In this document: positions 1 to 10,808 of the stretch, piece by piece
How the letters are laid out: the number at the start of each line of letters is the position of its first letter
Position numbering within the stretch: position 1 is the first letter of the stretch
Source: Kluyvera cryocrescens NBRC 102467
GTDB taxonomy: Bacteria > Pseudomonadota > Gammaproteobacteria > Enterobacterales > Enterobacteriaceae
Assembly: GCF_001571285.1 (NCBI RefSeq)
Contig: NZ_BCTM01000022.1
Coordinates: 1-64,000, forward strand
Reading direction: 5' to 3'
DNA: 64,000 nucleotides
Made by a program: the position numbers and the translations under genes
Notes under the pieces: generated by a model
Told to the model about the DNA's origin: nothing
Seen by the model: only the letters and a program-made list of their open reading frames with translations
Database searches by the model: none

Positions 1-92
1 GCGTTTAATTTCGCTTTTCTCTGCCGAAGTTCTCAGGAGAACCTCGCTGACCCGGCGGCTTGTTTGCCGTTGTTCCGTCTCAGTGGGGTCGC

Positions 93-145
93 ATTATAGG
101 GGCAAATTGAGATCCCGCAAGCATAAATCTGAAAAATGTTTTCGT
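93..145 (-). promoter_or_regulatory. rrnA P1: Ribosomal RNA operon P1 promoter with UP element, transcribing leftward out of the window
   Basis: Read on the minus strand, positions 98-93 give a perfect TATAAT. It is preceded after 16 bases by TTGCGG (120-115) and an A/T-rich UP-like stretch at about 121-145. Downstream, positions 92-1 closely match the remembered leader between P1 and P2 of E. coli rrn operons, including the CCGCCGGGTCAGCG and GGTTCTCCTGAGAAC segments. In E. coli, hemG lies next to rrnA in this orientation, so this is most likely the rrnA promoter. P2, the boxA leader and the 16S gene lie beyond base 1. Regulation by Fis, ppGpp and the initiating nucleotide is family knowledge and cannot be read here. 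Confidence 0.85.
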
Positions 146-181
146 TCGCTCATTTTCCAGGCAATGCGCCGAATTAGCGCC

Positions 182-715
182 CTATTTGCGTGAAAGTTGC
201 ACAATTTCTCGGGCAAAACCTGCGACCTGTTCCCAATCGGTATAAACCACTTCTTTACGGGTATCCGTTTCGCCGCCGGTCATCTTCATTATCAGTCGGA
301 TCATAAAGCGGTCGAACCACCCATAGCGTGGGTAACGTAGCGCACCAGCAAACACCGCGCAGCTATCCGGCTGCCAGGGTGAACGCAACAGGAACTTGCG
401 CGTATAGCTATTGGTCTGCGGTGAACGTTTTTCCGGTTTACGGGCAACGAGGTTTACTGAGAAGAACGCACTGGGCATCGACTGCAATACCGCGGCGTGT
501 TTTTTCACAAAACGATCCAGCGCGGGATGGAAATGGCCGTAACGAATAGAGGCACCAATAATAACCCGGTCATACAGCTGCCATTCGATATCGTCGGTAC
601 GATTCAGGTCGATCATCGCGGTATCCGTTCCCAACTCATTAAGCTGGGAACAAAGGTAGGCAGCAATTTCGCGCGTCTGCCCATCACGGGTAGAAAAGAG
701 CATTAATGTTTTCAA
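182..715 (-). CDS. hemG: Menaquinone-dependent protoporphyrinogen IX oxidase HemG
   Basis: HemG oxidises protoporphyrinogen IX to protoporphyrin IX, the penultimate step of haem synthesis, and passes electrons to the quinone pool at the inner membrane. The 177-residue product has the flavodoxin-like fold of the family. The FMN phosphate-binding loop is seen at the N terminus as [12 protein letters not shown] (residues about 7-18), and a basic segment with [16 protein letters not shown] lies near residue 135. Length is close to E. coli HemG (181). It follows trkH by 12 bases and is the last gene of the pepQ-yigZ-trkH-hemG run, just ahead of the rrn promoter. No anomaly is seen. Confidence 0.95.
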   Translation of the reverse strand: MKTLMLFSTRDGQTREIAAYLCSQLNELGTDTAMIDLNRTDDIEWQLYDRVIIGASIRYGHFHPALDRFVKKHAAVLQSMPSAFFSVNLVARKPEKRSPQTNSYTRKFLLRSPWQPDSCAVFAGALRYPRYGWFDRFMIRLIMKMTGGETDTRKEVVYTDWEQVAGFAREIVQLSRK

Positions 716-727
716 CGCGGACTCCTG

Positions 728-2179
728 TTATTCGCGCCAGAATGTTGGGGTAAACAACACCAGCAGCGTAAAGACCTCAAGACGACCAAATAGCATATTC
801 GCAATCAGGATCCACTTCGCCACCGGGTTCATGCTGGCAAAGTTGTCCGCCACCACGCCAAGACCCGGCCCAAGGTTATTGAGCGTGGCGACAACGGAAG
901 CAAACGCCGAGAAGTCATCCACCCCGGTGGCGATGATCGCCAACATACTAATAATAAAGACCAGTGCGTAAGCAGAGAAAAATCCCCACACGGCTTCAAG
1001 AATACGTTCCGGCAGCGCGCGGCTGCCCAGCTTAATGCTATAGACCGCATTCGGGTGGACGAGGCGTTTTAGCTCACGGTTCCCCTGCTTGAACAGCAGC
1101 AGAATACGAATCACCTTCAGACCACCACCCGTTGACCCTGCACAGCCGCCGATAAACGCCGAGCACAATAGCAGTACCGGCAGGAATAGCGGCCAGCGCG
1201 CAATACTGTCAGTCGTAAAGCCCGCCGTGGTTGCCATCGAGACAACCTGGAAGAAAGCCTGGTTTAGCGTCGTCACTGCCGACGCGTAGATATTGTGGAA
1301 CCACAGAACCAGCGTACAGATCACCACCAGCGTTAACTGGACGCCAATAAACATGCGAAATTCCGGGTCACGCCAGTAAACCTTCAGACTTCTCCCGCTT
1401 AATAAAGAGAAGTGCAGGCCGTAGTTACAGCCGGAGATCAGCAGGAAGATAGCAATAATGGTGTTGATGGTCGGGCTATTAAAGAAGCCGACGCTGGCAT
1501 CGTGTGTCGAGAAACCGCCGATAGCGATGGTTGCGAAGCTATGACCGATGGCGTCAAACGCCGGCATCCCGGCAAACCATAATGCGAGAGCACAGGCCAC
1601 CGTCAGTAACACATAGATTAGCCACAGGGTTTTAGCCGTTTCAGCAATACGTGGGCGCATTTTGTTATCTTTCAGCGGCCCTGGCATCTCTGCCCGATAA
1701 AGCTGCATCCCACCGACGCCGAGGATAGGCAAGATAGCGACCGCCAGTACGATGATCCCCATGCCGCCAAACCATTGCAGCATTTGTCTATAAAAGAGGA
1801 TCGCATGCGGTAGCGAATCCAACCCCACCAGCGTTGTCGCGCCGGTAGTAGTCAACCCCGAAAACGATTCAAAGAACGCATCGGTCACCGTCAGGTTCGG
1901 CTGTTCGGAGAAGATAAACGGCAACGCACCCACGCTCCCCAGCACCGTCCAGAACAGGACAACAATCAGGAACCCTTCACGTGATTTCAGCTCGCCCTTT
2001 TCCCGACGGTTCGGCCACCACAGCAGCGAACCAATCGCCAGTGCGACAAAAAAGGTCTGGGTAAATGCGCGCCCGGCGCCATCGCGGTAAATCAAAGCCA
2101 CCAACCCCGGCAGGATCATTGTCCCCGAGAATAAGATGACCAGAAGTCCAACAATTCGAGTAATGGCACGAAAATGCAT
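728..2179 (-). CDS. trkH: Trk potassium uptake system membrane subunit TrkH
   Basis: TrkH is the ion-conducting inner-membrane subunit of the low-affinity, high-rate K+ uptake system. It works with the cytoplasmic NAD-binding regulator TrkA, which is not in this window. The 483-residue protein is hydrophobic throughout and shows the four-repeat pore architecture of the Trk/Ktr/HKT family. Filter-like glycine turns are visible as FSGLTTTGATT (about residue 107), AIGGFSTHDAS, TTAGFTTDS and NNLGPGLG. Length equals E. coli TrkH. It sits between yigZ and hemG on the same strand, so cotranscription is likely. Confidence 0.96.
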   Translation of the reverse strand: MHFRAITRIVGLLVILFSGTMILPGLVALIYRDGAGRAFTQTFFVALAIGSLLWWPNRREKGELKSREGFLIVVLFWTVLGSVGALPFIFSEQPNLTVTDAFFESFSGLTTTGATTLVGLDSLPHAILFYRQMLQWFGGMGIIVLAVAILPILGVGGMQLYRAEMPGPLKDNKMRPRIAETAKTLWLIYVLLTVACALALWFAGMPAFDAIGHSFATIAIGGFSTHDASVGFFNSPTINTIIAIFLLISGCNYGLHFSLLSGRSLKVYWRDPEFRMFIGVQLTLVVICTLVLWFHNIYASAVTTLNQAFFQVVSMATTAGFTTDSIARWPLFLPVLLLCSAFIGGCAGSTGGGLKVIRILLLFKQGNRELKRLVHPNAVYSIKLGSRALPERILEAVWGFFSAYALVFIISMLAIIATGVDDFSAFASVVATLNNLGPGLGVVADNFASMNPVAKWILIANMLFGRLEVFTLLVLFTPTFWRE

Positions 2180-2221
2180 TTCCGGCGCGTCCTTTGATAT
2201 TCAATAAAGTCTGGAGGGGGA

Positions 2222-2836
2222 TTATTCGTCAATCGCTAACAATTGCAATGAACCACGACTAAAATCAGCCAGCCTTGCGGAAAAATCAGCCACTTTAGCC
2301 TGAGGAAGAGCCAGGCGAAGCTGCACCGCAGCCTGATAGTCACTGGCGACGATTTGCCCAGCATGCTGTTCAACCAGCATTTCGACACCCGCGAGCTGTC
2401 CGTATTCGCATGACAGAGTATATTCGGTTAGCGGCGTCTTAACCTGTGTGGTCAGTAGATTGAGTGCCTGCTGCACTCCACCGCCGTAGGCCTTTACCAA
2501 ACCACCGGTCCCCAACAGGATACCGCCGTAGTAGCGCACCACGACGGCGGTAATTTCACCGATACCGCTCCCCATCAGTTGGGCAAGCATCGGTTTTCCG
2601 GCCGTACCCGCCGGTTCACCATCATCCGAGAATCCGAGCTGCTGCGAATCATCAGGCTTTCCCGCCACCCACGCCACACAGTGGTGACGGGCATCCGGGT
2701 GTTCGGCACGGACCGATTCGACAAACGCCTTTGCCGCCTCAACCCCATCGGTATGCGCCAACAGGGTGATAAAACGGCTTTTCTTGATCTCTTCAACGAA
2801 GGTGACCGGCGCGGCCGGTATTCGCCAACTGTCCAT
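2222..2836 (-). CDS. yigZ: IMPACT/YigZ family protein
   Basis: The 204-residue protein belongs to the UPF0029/IMPACT family, with an N-terminal IMPACT domain and a C-terminal domain resembling part of elongation factor G. The conserved core HHCVAWVAG, then SDDGEPAGTAGKPM and VRYYGGILLGTGGL, is intact (about residues 50-120). Eukaryotic IMPACT modulates Gcn2 signalling. In bacteria the molecular role is not established, and the fold suggests nucleic-acid or ribosome binding. The start codon overlaps the pepQ stop in a TAATG junction (2834-2838), which points to translational coupling with pepQ and makes this start secure. Confidence 0.92.
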   Translation of the reverse strand: MDSWRIPAAPVTFVEEIKKSRFITLLAHTDGVEAAKAFVESVRAEHPDARHHCVAWVAGKPDDSQQLGFSDDGEPAGTAGKPMLAQLMGSGIGEITAVVVRYYGGILLGTGGLVKAYGGGVQQALNLLTTQVKTPLTEYTLSCEYGQLAGVEMLVEQHAGQIVASDYQAAVQLRLALPQAKVADFSARLADFSRGSLQLLAIDE

Positions 2837-4167
2837 TAGGCCAGTTTCAGGTCGCGCGTCATGTTTTCGATATTGTTCTCGTGGATCACCACGTTATCCT
2901 CAATACGAATACCGCCGAACGGCTTCAGCGCTTCAATTTTCTGCCAGTTGAAGTGTTTGCTGAATTGACCTTCACGCCACGGCGCGAGCAGGGACTCAAT
3001 AAAGTAGATGCCCGGTTCGATGGTCAGCACCATACGCGGCTCCAGCATACGGGTACAGCGCAGGTACGGATACTTCGACGGCGCTGCCAAATGCGTGCCG
3101 GTATCATCCTGCATAAAGCCCGCAACATCATGAACCTGCAGACCCAGCGGATGGCCAATACCATGCGGCATAAACGGACCGGTCAGGTCGTTTTCCACCA
3201 TCGCCTCTTCACTCATGTCGGTCACGATCTGATGCTTACGCAGCAGTTTGGCAATTCGCTGATGGAACTGAATGTGGTAGTCCACATAGCTGGTGCCGGC
3301 CTTCATGGTCGCGATCAGCGCCAGCTGCTCGGTGTTTACGTCTTTAACCAGATGCGCATAGTCGTTATCGCTGTGCGCCGCCCAGGTACGGGTGAGATCG
3401 GCAGCATAGCCGTTGTACTCGGCCCCGGCATCGAGCAGGAAACTGCGGATTTCAGACGGCGCGCGATGATCGAGTTTGGTGTAGTGCAGCACGGAAGCGT
3501 GTTCGTTCAGCGCCACGATGTTGCCGTAAGGCACATCGGTATCACGGTGGCCGGTGGCCGTCAGGTAAGCAAGGTTGATATCAAACTCACTCATCCCGGA
3601 ACGGAAGGCTTCTTCTGCCGCGCGATGGCCATTAACCGCCATCTTCTGCGCTTCCCGCATACACGCCAGCTCGTAGTCGGTCTTATAGGCACGGTAGTAG
3701 TGCAGGTAATCAATCACCCCTTTCGGGTTGATATTGTTCGCAGCGATGCCTAAGCCCAGCGCACGCTCCGGAACCGGACCGATATAACCGATATTGGCGC
3801 GATCGGCGGGCAGCAGACTGCCAATACCGTCAGCCTTTGGCAAGGCGATCACTTCAACATCTTCCGTCCAGAACGAAGTCGGCAGCGGTTCAACGTTATG
3901 CCAGTAGTCCACCGGCAGATAGAACCACAGTTTCGGTTTGTTCACCCCGTCAACCAGCAGCCAGCAGTTTGGCACCTGAGTGACCGGCACCCACGCTTTA
4001 AACTGTGGGTTGACCTTGAACGGGTACGCGTGGTCATCCAGAAAAACATTCATCAGCTCGCCAGAGTGGATAAGCAGCGCATCAAGCTTAAAACGCTCGA
4101 GTGCGTTACGCGCCCGCTCTTGTAAGGTAAGAATATGATTTTTATAGAGTGCGGCCAGTGATTCCAT
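2836..4167 (-). CDS. pepQ: Xaa-Pro dipeptidase PepQ (prolidase)
   Basis: PepQ cleaves dipeptides with a C-terminal proline in the cytoplasm. The 443-residue protein has the N-terminal creatinase-like domain and a C-terminal M24 pita-bread metallopeptidase domain. The dinuclear metal ligands can be picked out: the two aspartates in [19 protein letters not shown] (about 246 and 257), the histidine in [10 protein letters not shown] (about 339), and the glutamates in LTIEPGIYF and GIRIEDNVV (about 384 and 423). Length equals the E. coli enzyme. It is the first gene of the leftward run and is divergent from fadB across 191 bases. Confidence 0.96.
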   Translation of the reverse strand: MESLAALYKNHILTLQERARNALERFKLDALLIHSGELMNVFLDDHAYPFKVNPQFKAWVPVTQVPNCWLLVDGVNKPKLWFYLPVDYWHNVEPLPTSFWTEDVEVIALPKADGIGSLLPADRANIGYIGPVPERALGLGIAANNINPKGVIDYLHYYRAYKTDYELACMREAQKMAVNGHRAAEEAFRSGMSEFDINLAYLTATGHRDTDVPYGNIVALNEHASVLHYTKLDHRAPSEIRSFLLDAGAEYNGYAADLTRTWAAHSDNDYAHLVKDVNTEQLALIATMKAGTSYVDYHIQFHQRIAKLLRKHQIVTDMSEEAMVENDLTGPFMPHGIGHPLGLQVHDVAGFMQDDTGTHLAAPSKYPYLRCTRMLEPRMVLTIEPGIYFIESLLAPWREGQFSKHFNWQKIEALKPFGGIRIEDNVVIHENNIENMTRDLKLA

Positions 4168-4246
4168 TATTTACCCTTCTGAATATTTTGCCCTCAAGTC
4201 CCCGCATATTAGCACACCTCACTCACCCTGCGTGATTTCCACCGGA

Positions 4247-4262
4247 CGTGATCCGACCAGCA
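4247..4262. promoter_or_regulatory. Candidate second FadR-like site upstream of fadBA
   Basis: Within the pepQ-fadB intergenic region the minus strand reads TGGTCGGATCA at 4259-4249. This matches TGGTNNGACCA, the core of the FadR operator, at all but one of the fixed positions. It lies about 57 bases upstream of the near-perfect operator at 4316-4332. The single mismatch and the lack of binding data keep this tentative. Confidence 0.35.
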
Positions 4263-4315
4263 AATATTTAAAGAGTCATTTGCATTTATTTAACACAAAA
4301 TACACACTCGACTTT

Positions 4316-4332
4316 ATCTGGTACGACCAGAT
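4316..4332 (+). promoter_or_regulatory. FadR operator of fadBA
   Basis: The sequence ATCTGGTACGACCAGAT is an inverted repeat identical, as I recall it, to the FadR operator of E. coli fadB. FadR represses fadBA and is released by long-chain acyl-CoA. The site lies 27 bases before the fadB start codon, in the expected position just downstream of the transcription start. Confidence 0.9.
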
Positions 4333-4358
4333 CACCTTGCTGGATTCAGGAGACTGAC

Positions 4359-6548
4359 ATGCTCTACAAAGGCGACACCCTATACCTCAACTGGCTGGAA
4401 GATGGCATTGCCGAACTGGTGTTCGATGCCCCCGGTTCCGTTAACAAACTTGATACTGCGACCGTCGCCAGCCTCGGCCAGGCGCTCGAGGTCCTCGAAA
4501 AACAAAAAGAGCTGAAAGGGCTGCTGCTGCGCTCTGAAAAGGCGGCCTTTATTGTCGGCGCGGATATCACCGAATTTCTTTCACTGTTCCTCGTCCCTGA
4601 AGAACAGTTCAGCCAGTGGCTGCACTTCGCCAATAGCGTCTTTAACCGCCTGGAAGATTTACCGGTTCCCACCCTTTCGGCCATTAATGGTTACGCGCTG
4701 GGCGGCGGCTGCGAATGCGTGCTAGCCACCGACTTCCGTCTGGCTACGCCGGACCTGCGTATCGGCCTGCCGGAAACCAAACTCGGCATTATGCCGGGCT
4801 TTGGCGGTTCCGTTCGTTTGCCGCGTCTGCTGGGTGCGGATAGCGCACTGGAGATTATCGCCGCGGGTAAAGATGTGGGAGCCGAACAGGCGCTGAAAAT
4901 CGGTCTGGTCGACGGCGTGGTGAAACCGGAGAAATTGTTCGATGGCGCGCTGGCCGTACTGCGCCAGGCGATTAACGGCGATCTCGATTGGAAAGCCAAG
5001 CGCCAGCCAAAACTGGAGCCGCTGAAGCTCAGCAAGATTGAAGCCACCATGAGCTTCACTATCGCTAAAGGCATGGTGATGCAGACGGCGGGCAAACATT
5101 ACCCGGCACCAATCACGGCGGTGAAGACCATCGAAGCCGCGGCTCGTTTTGGCCGTGAAGAAGCGCTGAATCTCGAAAACAAAAGCTTTGTTCCACTGGC
5201 CCATTCTAATGAAGCCCGTGCGCTGGTCGGCATTTTCCTGAACGACCAATTTGTCAAAGGTCAGGCAAAGAAACTGACCAAAAACACCGAACCACCAAAA
5301 CATGCTGCCGTACTGGGTGCTGGCATCATGGGCGGCGGTATCGCTTACCAGTCCGCCTGGAAGGGCGTGCCGGTTATCATGAAGGATATTAACGAGAAAT
5401 CGCTGACCCTCGGTATGAATGAGGCCAGTAAGCTGCTCAACAAGCAGTTGGAGCGCGGCAAAATTGACGGTCTGAAGCTGGCGGGCGTGATCTCGACCAT
5501 TCAACCGACCCTCGACTATGCAGGTTTTGACCGCGTTGACGTTGTCGTTGAAGCGGTTGTCGAAAACCCGAAAGTGAAAAAGGCGGTGCTGGCCGAGACC
5601 GAACAAAAGGTTCGCCCGGATACCGTCCTCGCCTCCAATACCTCGACCATTCCTATTGGTGAGTTGGCCGATGCGCTTGAACGCCCGGAAAACTTCTGCG
5701 GGATGCACTTCTTCAACCCCGTACACCGTATGCCGCTGGTTGAAATCATCCGCGGTAAGAAGACCTCCGACAGCACCATTGCAAAAGTGGTTAGTTGGGC
5801 CAGCAAAATGGGGAAAACCCCAATTGTGGTGAACGACTGCCCGGGCTTTTTCGTCAACCGCGTGCTGTTCCCTTACTTTGCCGGTTTCAGCCAGCTACTG
5901 CGCGACGGTGCCGACTTCCGCAAAGTCGATAAAGTGATGGAAAAAGTCTTCGGTTGGCCAATGGGTCCTGCCTATCTGCTGGATGTGGTCGGGATTGATA
6001 CCGCGCACCATGCACAGGCCGTCATGGCTGCAGGCTTCCCACAGCGGATGCACAAAGATTACCGCGATGCTATCGACGCGCTGTTTGATGCCAGCCGCTA
6101 CGGGCAGAAAAATGGTCTGGGCTTCTGGCGCTATAAAGCAGACAGCAAAGGTAAGCCGAAGAAAGAAGAAGATCCGGCGGTGGACGGCCTGCTGGCTGAC
6201 GTCAGCCAACCAAAACGCGACTTCAGCGAAGAAGAGATTATCGCCCGTATGATGATCCCGATGGTCAACGAAGTGGTGCGCTGCCTGGAAGAAGGCATTA
6301 TCGCCAGCCCTGCGGAAGCGGATATGGCGCTGGTTTACGGTCTCGGCTTCCCTCCGTTCCACGGCGGCGCATTCCGCTGGCTGGATACGCTCGGTAGCGC
6401 GAAGTACCTCGATATGGCGCAGCAGTATCAGCATCTCGGCCCGTTGTATGAAGTCCCGGCCGGTCTGCGCGACAAAGCCCGCCACAACGAAGCGTACTAT
6501 CCCCCGGTTGAGCCAGCCCGCCCGGCTGGTGAGCTGAAAACGGCTTAA
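4359..6548 (+). CDS. fadB: Fatty acid oxidation complex subunit alpha FadB
   Basis: FadB is the multifunctional alpha subunit of the aerobic beta-oxidation complex (alpha2beta2 with FadA). It provides enoyl-CoA hydratase, 3-hydroxyacyl-CoA dehydrogenase and accessory isomerase and epimerase activities. The 729 residues show an N-terminal crotonase domain with [16 protein letters not shown] and [15 protein letters not shown] carrying the catalytic glutamates (about 119 and 139). A Rossmann motif, [16 protein letters not shown], begins near residue 317, and the dehydrogenase histidine is in [15 protein letters not shown] (about 450). A consensus AGGAGA ribosome site precedes the ATG. fadA follows 9 bases later, and the FadR operator lies just upstream. 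Confidence 0.97.
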   Translation: MLYKGDTLYLNWLEDGIAELVFDAPGSVNKLDTATVASLGQALEVLEKQKELKGLLLRSEKAAFIVGADITEFLSLFLVPEEQFSQWLHFANSVFNRLEDLPVPTLSAINGYALGGGCECVLATDFRLATPDLRIGLPETKLGIMPGFGGSVRLPRLLGADSALEIIAAGKDVGAEQALKIGLVDGVVKPEKLFDGALAVLRQAINGDLDWKAKRQPKLEPLKLSKIEATMSFTIAKGMVMQTAGKHYPAPITAVKTIEAAARFGREEALNLENKSFVPLAHSNEARALVGIFLNDQFVKGQAKKLTKNTEPPKHAAVLGAGIMGGGIAYQSAWKGVPVIMKDINEKSLTLGMNEASKLLNKQLERGKIDGLKLAGVISTIQPTLDYAGFDRVDVVVEAVVENPKVKKAVLAETEQKVRPDTVLASNTSTIPIGELADALERPENFCGMHFFNPVHRMPLVEIIRGKKTSDSTIAKVVSWASKMGKTPIVVNDCPGFFVNRVLFPYFAGFSQLLRDGADFRKVDKVMEKVFGWPMGPAYLLDVVGIDTAHHAQAVMAAGFPQRMHKDYRDAIDALFDASRYGQKNGLGFWRYKADSKGKPKKEEDPAVDGLLADVSQPKRDFSEEEIIARMMIPMVNEVVRCLEEGIIASPAEADMALVYGLGFPPFHGGAFRWLDTLGSAKYLDMAQQYQHLGPLYEVPAGLRDKARHNEAYYPPVEPARPAGELKTA

Positions 6549-7719
<1,171 letters not shown>

Positions 7720-7721
<2 letters not shown>

Positions 7722-7758
7722 AAAACACGCCCCGGTACCGCATAACGGGACCGGGGCG
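7720..7758 (-). terminator. Intrinsic terminator for the leftward ubiD/fre transcript
   Basis: A long hairpin has arms at 728-740 and 746-758 of the 7 kb coordinate (9 pairs CGCCCCGGT/ACCGGGGCG, one mismatch, then 3 more pairs) and a five-base loop. On the minus strand it is followed immediately by GTGTTTTTTAT. It therefore terminates transcripts arriving from fre, just before the fadA stop codon. Confidence 0.75.
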
Positions 7759-7770
7759 AGCAATGTGATC

Positions 7771-7804
7771 GTCCGGATAAGACGTGCTAGCGCCGCTATC
7801 CGGC
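7771..7804. repeat. REP-like palindrome between fadA and fre
   Basis: GTCCGGATA (7771-7779) is mirrored by TATCCGGC (7797-7804) around a GC-rich centre. This resembles the repetitive extragenic palindromes of enterobacteria, which carry the GCCGGAT/ATCCGGC signature at the ends of converging genes. A similar element lies at 31937-31998. Confidence 0.6.
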
Positions 7805-7842
7805 AAGCAACCTTATTACAAAAAAGTTTAGTTGCCGTTCTT

Positions 7843-7868
7843 CCCGCCTGTCAGGGGCGGGCTTTTTA
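7843..7868 (+). terminator. Intrinsic terminator of fadBA
   Basis: CCCGCC (7843-7848) pairs with GGCGGG (7856-7861), and the plus strand then reads CTTTTTATT. This is a standard rho-independent terminator for the rightward fadBA transcript. It ends just before the fre stop codon. Confidence 0.75.
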
Positions 7869-7876
7869 TTGGCTTA

Positions 7877-8578
7877 TCAGATGAATGCGAACGCATCACC
7901 AAATAGACGGTCTTCACGCGCCTGACGTTCGTTACAGAACAGGTCACGGGCAATTTTCGCCATTTCAAAGCGACCCGCAATGTAGATATCGTGGTTAGCC
8001 AGCGTACCGTAATCCTGCAGAACCGCCGTCAGTACGGTGCCAGAACGACCGCGCCAACCCTCTTCCGGCTGCTCAACCACCGGCTCAACGCGCAGATTCG
8101 GGTGATTCACCGACAGCGCTTCCAGCTCAGAAAGATCGTACAGATGCTTCTCTTCGCGGCCCCCCCAGTAAATCGCGACATCACGATTCGGGTTACGCGC
8201 CAGCGCGGTCAGCAGAATAGAACGCACATAGGAGAAGCCCGTGCCGCCGGCAATCAGCACCAGAGGACGTTCGTCCTCATCGCGCAGCCAGGCCTCGCCG
8301 TGTGGAATATCTACTTCGACTTCGCGCTCTTTGAGAATTCGGTCCATTACCGCCATAGCGTACAGGTTCAGCTCTGAGGCGCCGATGTGAAGCTCGATAA
8401 AGGCTTTTTCATCCGGCGTAGAAGCCATGGAGAACGGGCGTTTATCGCGCTCATCCATCACCACCATCAGATACTGGCCGGCACGAAATGAGAAGGCAGC
8501 TTCGGGTACTAAACGAACGCGATATACCGTATCGGTAATCGCATCCACCGAGGTCACTTTACAGCTTAAGGTTGTCAT
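7877..8578 (-). CDS. fre: NAD(P)H-flavin reductase Fre
   Basis: Fre reduces free riboflavin, FMN or FAD with NAD(P)H in the cytoplasm and supplies reduced flavin, which supports ribonucleotide reductase activation and possibly UbiD prenyl-FMN formation. The 233-residue protein has the ferredoxin-NADP reductase fold. The flavin-binding RPFSMAS motif is near residue 46 and the pyridine-nucleotide loop [11 protein letters not shown] near 115. The C terminus ends FGDAFAFI, as in E. coli. The reading frame stays open 34 codons further upstream, but the ATG at 8578 gives the family length and [10 protein letters not shown] start, so I use it. ubiD is 98 bases upstream on the same strand. Confidence 0.95.
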   Translation of the reverse strand: MTTLSCKVTSVDAITDTVYRVRLVPEAAFSFRAGQYLMVVMDERDKRPFSMASTPDEKAFIELHIGASELNLYAMAVMDRILKEREVEVDIPHGEAWLRDEDERPLVLIAGGTGFSYVRSILLTALARNPNRDVAIYWGGREEKHLYDLSELEALSVNHPNLRVEPVVEQPEEGWRGRSGTVLTAVLQDYGTLANHDIYIAGRFEMAKIARDLFCNERQAREDRLFGDAFAFI

Positions 8579-8676
8579 GCGCTCCCTCTGTCGGGTCTTC
8601 TCCCCCATCATCATCATTGACGCGGCACAGGCATTTACCGCCTCCCGCTCCGCCAATGATTTAGGGGGTGTATTTA

Positions 8677-10155
8677 TCATTTATCGTCGGAAAAAATGGC
8701 CAGTTCATCCCAGATTTCATCGATACGCGCCGTAACGGCGGGATCTTTCTTAATCGGGCGGCCCCACTCGCGCTGGGTTTCCCCAGGCCACTTATTGGTG
8801 GCATCCAGCCCCATTTTCGACCCCAAACCGGAAACCGGCGAGGCGAAATCAAGATAATCAATCGGCGTGTTTTCTACCAGCACAGTATCCCTCGCAGGAT
8901 CCATGCGGGTCGTAATCGCCCATATCACATCGTTCCAGTCACGTGCGTTCACGTCATCATCGCAGACAATCACGAACTTTGTGTACATAAATTGCCGTAA
9001 AAACGACCATACACCCATCATCACGCGTTTTGCATGCCCCGCGTACTGTTTTTTCATGGTGACGACGGCCAGGCGATATGAACACCCTTCCGGCGGCAGA
9101 TAGAAATCAACAATTTCAGGGAACTGTTTTTGCAGAATCGGCACGAACACTTCGTTCAGCGCTACGCCCAGCACCGCCGGTTCATCCGGTGGGCGACCGG
9201 TATAGGTCGAGTGATAGATAGCGTCTTCACGCTGGGTAATGTGGGTGACGGTAAAGACCGGGAAGCTATCCACTTCGTTGTAGTAGCCGGTATGGTCACC
9301 ATACGGGCCTTCCGGCGCCATCTCTCCGGGCTCAATATAGCCCTCAAGGACAATCTCAGCGCTCGCAGGTACTTCCAGGTCGTTCGAAAGACACTTCACC
9401 ACTTCCGTTTTGGTCCCGCGCAGCAGGCCCGCGAAGGCATACTCAGACAGCGTGTCCGGCACCGGCGTTACCGCCCCCAGAATAGTGGCGGGATCGGCGC
9501 CGAGCGCAACTGAGACCGGGAACCGCTCTCCCGGATGCGCCGCGCACCACTCCTGAAAATCAAGCGCGCCGCCGCGATGCGACAGCCAGCGCATAATCAA
9601 TTTGTTTTTACCAATCACCTGCTGGCGATAAATCCCCAGGTTCTGCCGCTCTTTGTGCGGCCCACGGGTCACCGTCAGCCCCCAGGTAATGAGCGGCGCC
9701 GCGTCTTCTGGCCAGCAGGTCATCACCGGGATGCGGGACAAATCAACGTCATCCCCAGAAATGATTTTTTGCTGACAAGGTGCTCCACGCAGGCGTTTTG
9801 TCGGCATATTCAATACTTGCTTGAACTGCGGCAGCTTATCGAACAGATCGCGGAACCCCTTTGGCGGCTCAGGCTCTTTCAAAAAGGCTAATAATTTACC
9901 CACCTCTCGCAGCGCGCTGACATCTTCCTGCCCCATCCCCATCGCAACACGTTTCGGCGTACCGAACAGATTGCACAACACCGGCATGGAGTAACCAATA
10001 GGATTTTCAAAGAGTAACGCAGGTCCACCGGCACGTAAGGTGCGGTCGGCAATTTCGGTAATTTCCAGATGGGGATCAACCGGGAGGCTAATACGCTTGA
10101 GTTCACCCTGCTGCTCAAGCTGTGTCAGAAAGTCGCGTAGGTCTTGGTATTTCAT
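8677..10155 (-). CDS. ubiD: 4-hydroxy-3-polyprenylbenzoate decarboxylase UbiD
   Basis: UbiD decarboxylates 3-octaprenyl-4-hydroxybenzoate in ubiquinone synthesis, using prenylated FMN made by UbiX and a divalent metal. The 492-residue protein carries the UbiD family segments [15 protein letters not shown], the LGIYRQQV region (near residue 170) and [16 protein letters not shown] (near 280), which holds an active-site acidic residue. Length is within a few residues of E. coli UbiD (497). It precedes fre on the same strand and is divergent from rfaH across 163 bases. Confidence 0.96.
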   Translation of the reverse strand: MKYQDLRDFLTQLEQQGELKRISLPVDPHLEITEIADRTLRAGGPALLFENPIGYSMPVLCNLFGTPKRVAMGMGQEDVSALREVGKLLAFLKEPEPPKGFRDLFDKLPQFKQVLNMPTKRLRGAPCQQKIISGDDVDLSRIPVMTCWPEDAAPLITWGLTVTRGPHKERQNLGIYRQQVIGKNKLIMRWLSHRGGALDFQEWCAAHPGERFPVSVALGADPATILGAVTPVPDTLSEYAFAGLLRGTKTEVVKCLSNDLEVPASAEIVLEGYIEPGEMAPEGPYGDHTGYYNEVDSFPVFTVTHITQREDAIYHSTYTGRPPDEPAVLGVALNEVFVPILQKQFPEIVDFYLPPEGCSYRLAVVTMKKQYAGHAKRVMMGVWSFLRQFMYTKFVIVCDDDVNARDWNDVIWAITTRMDPARDTVLVENTPIDYLDFASPVSGLGSKMGLDATNKWPGETQREWGRPIKKDPAVTARIDEIWDELAIFSDDK

Positions 10156-10318
10156 AGGGTAATTATTGGCCTCCTGGTAAGCGCCTCATTATACGGCGAA
10201 TGGTTCCGTGATGCTGTAATTTTGTTAAATTAGCGTAAATTAAAGCCGCGATAATCAACATCGCGATTTGACGGCACTTTTGTTATGCTTTCGCGCTAAA
10301 TAGCGGAAACGAGTCATT

Positions 10319-10807
10319 ATGCAAGCCTGGTATTTACTGTACTGCAAACGTGGGCAACTTCAGCGCGCCCAGGAACATCTTGAACGGCAGGCGGTGAATT
10401 GCCTGACGCCGATGATCACCCTGGAAAAAATGGTGCGCGGCAAGCGTACCACCGTTAGCGAGCCGCTGTTCCCGAACTACCTGTTTGTGGAATTTGACCC
10501 GGAAGTGATTCACACCACGACCATCAGCGCGACCCGCGGCGTGAGCCATTTTGTCCGTTTCGGTATCCACCCGGCAACGGTCCCCTCTTCTGTGATTCAC
10601 CAGCTCTCTATCTACCAGCCGGATGACATCACCGATCCACAAACGCCTTACCCCGGCGACAGCGTCGTCATCACCGAAGGCGCGTTCGAAGGATTGCAGG
10701 CTATCTTTGCTGAACCCGATGGGGAAGCCCGTTCAATGCTGCTGCTCAATCTGCTCAACAAGCAGATCAAACAGAGCGTTAAAAACACCGACTTCCGTAA
10801 ATCCTGA
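10319..10807 (+). CDS. rfaH: Transcription antiterminator RfaH
   Basis: RfaH is a NusG paralogue recruited to RNA polymerase paused at ops elements. It increases expression of long cell-surface operons such as LPS core, capsule and haemolysin, and couples them to translation after its C-terminal domain refolds. The 162-residue protein has the NGN domain ([21 protein letters not shown]) at the N terminus and the KOW-like domain from about residue 105 ([19 protein letters not shown]). Length equals E. coli RfaH. It is convergent with tatD, with only one base between the two stop codons. Confidence 0.96.
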   Translation: MQAWYLLYCKRGQLQRAQEHLERQAVNCLTPMITLEKMVRGKRTTVSEPLFPNYLFVEFDPEVIHTTTISATRGVSHFVRFGIHPATVPSSVIHQLSIYQPDDITDPQTPYPGDSVVITEGAFEGLQAIFAEPDGEARSMLLLNLLNKQIKQSVKNTDFRKS

Positions 10808-10808
10808 G

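Noticed and set aside
2881-3753. 290-codon plus-strand frame antisense to pepQ
   Set aside because: It is contained in a clear PepQ gene with all metal ligands present. No start signal or family match.
4722-5726. 334-codon minus-strand frame antisense to fadB
   Set aside because: It is covered entirely by the intact FadB frame and has antisense-type composition.
8579-8680. 34-codon N-terminal extension of fre
   Set aside because: It would overlap the ubiD 3' end, and the extra residues are not part of the flavin reductase family.
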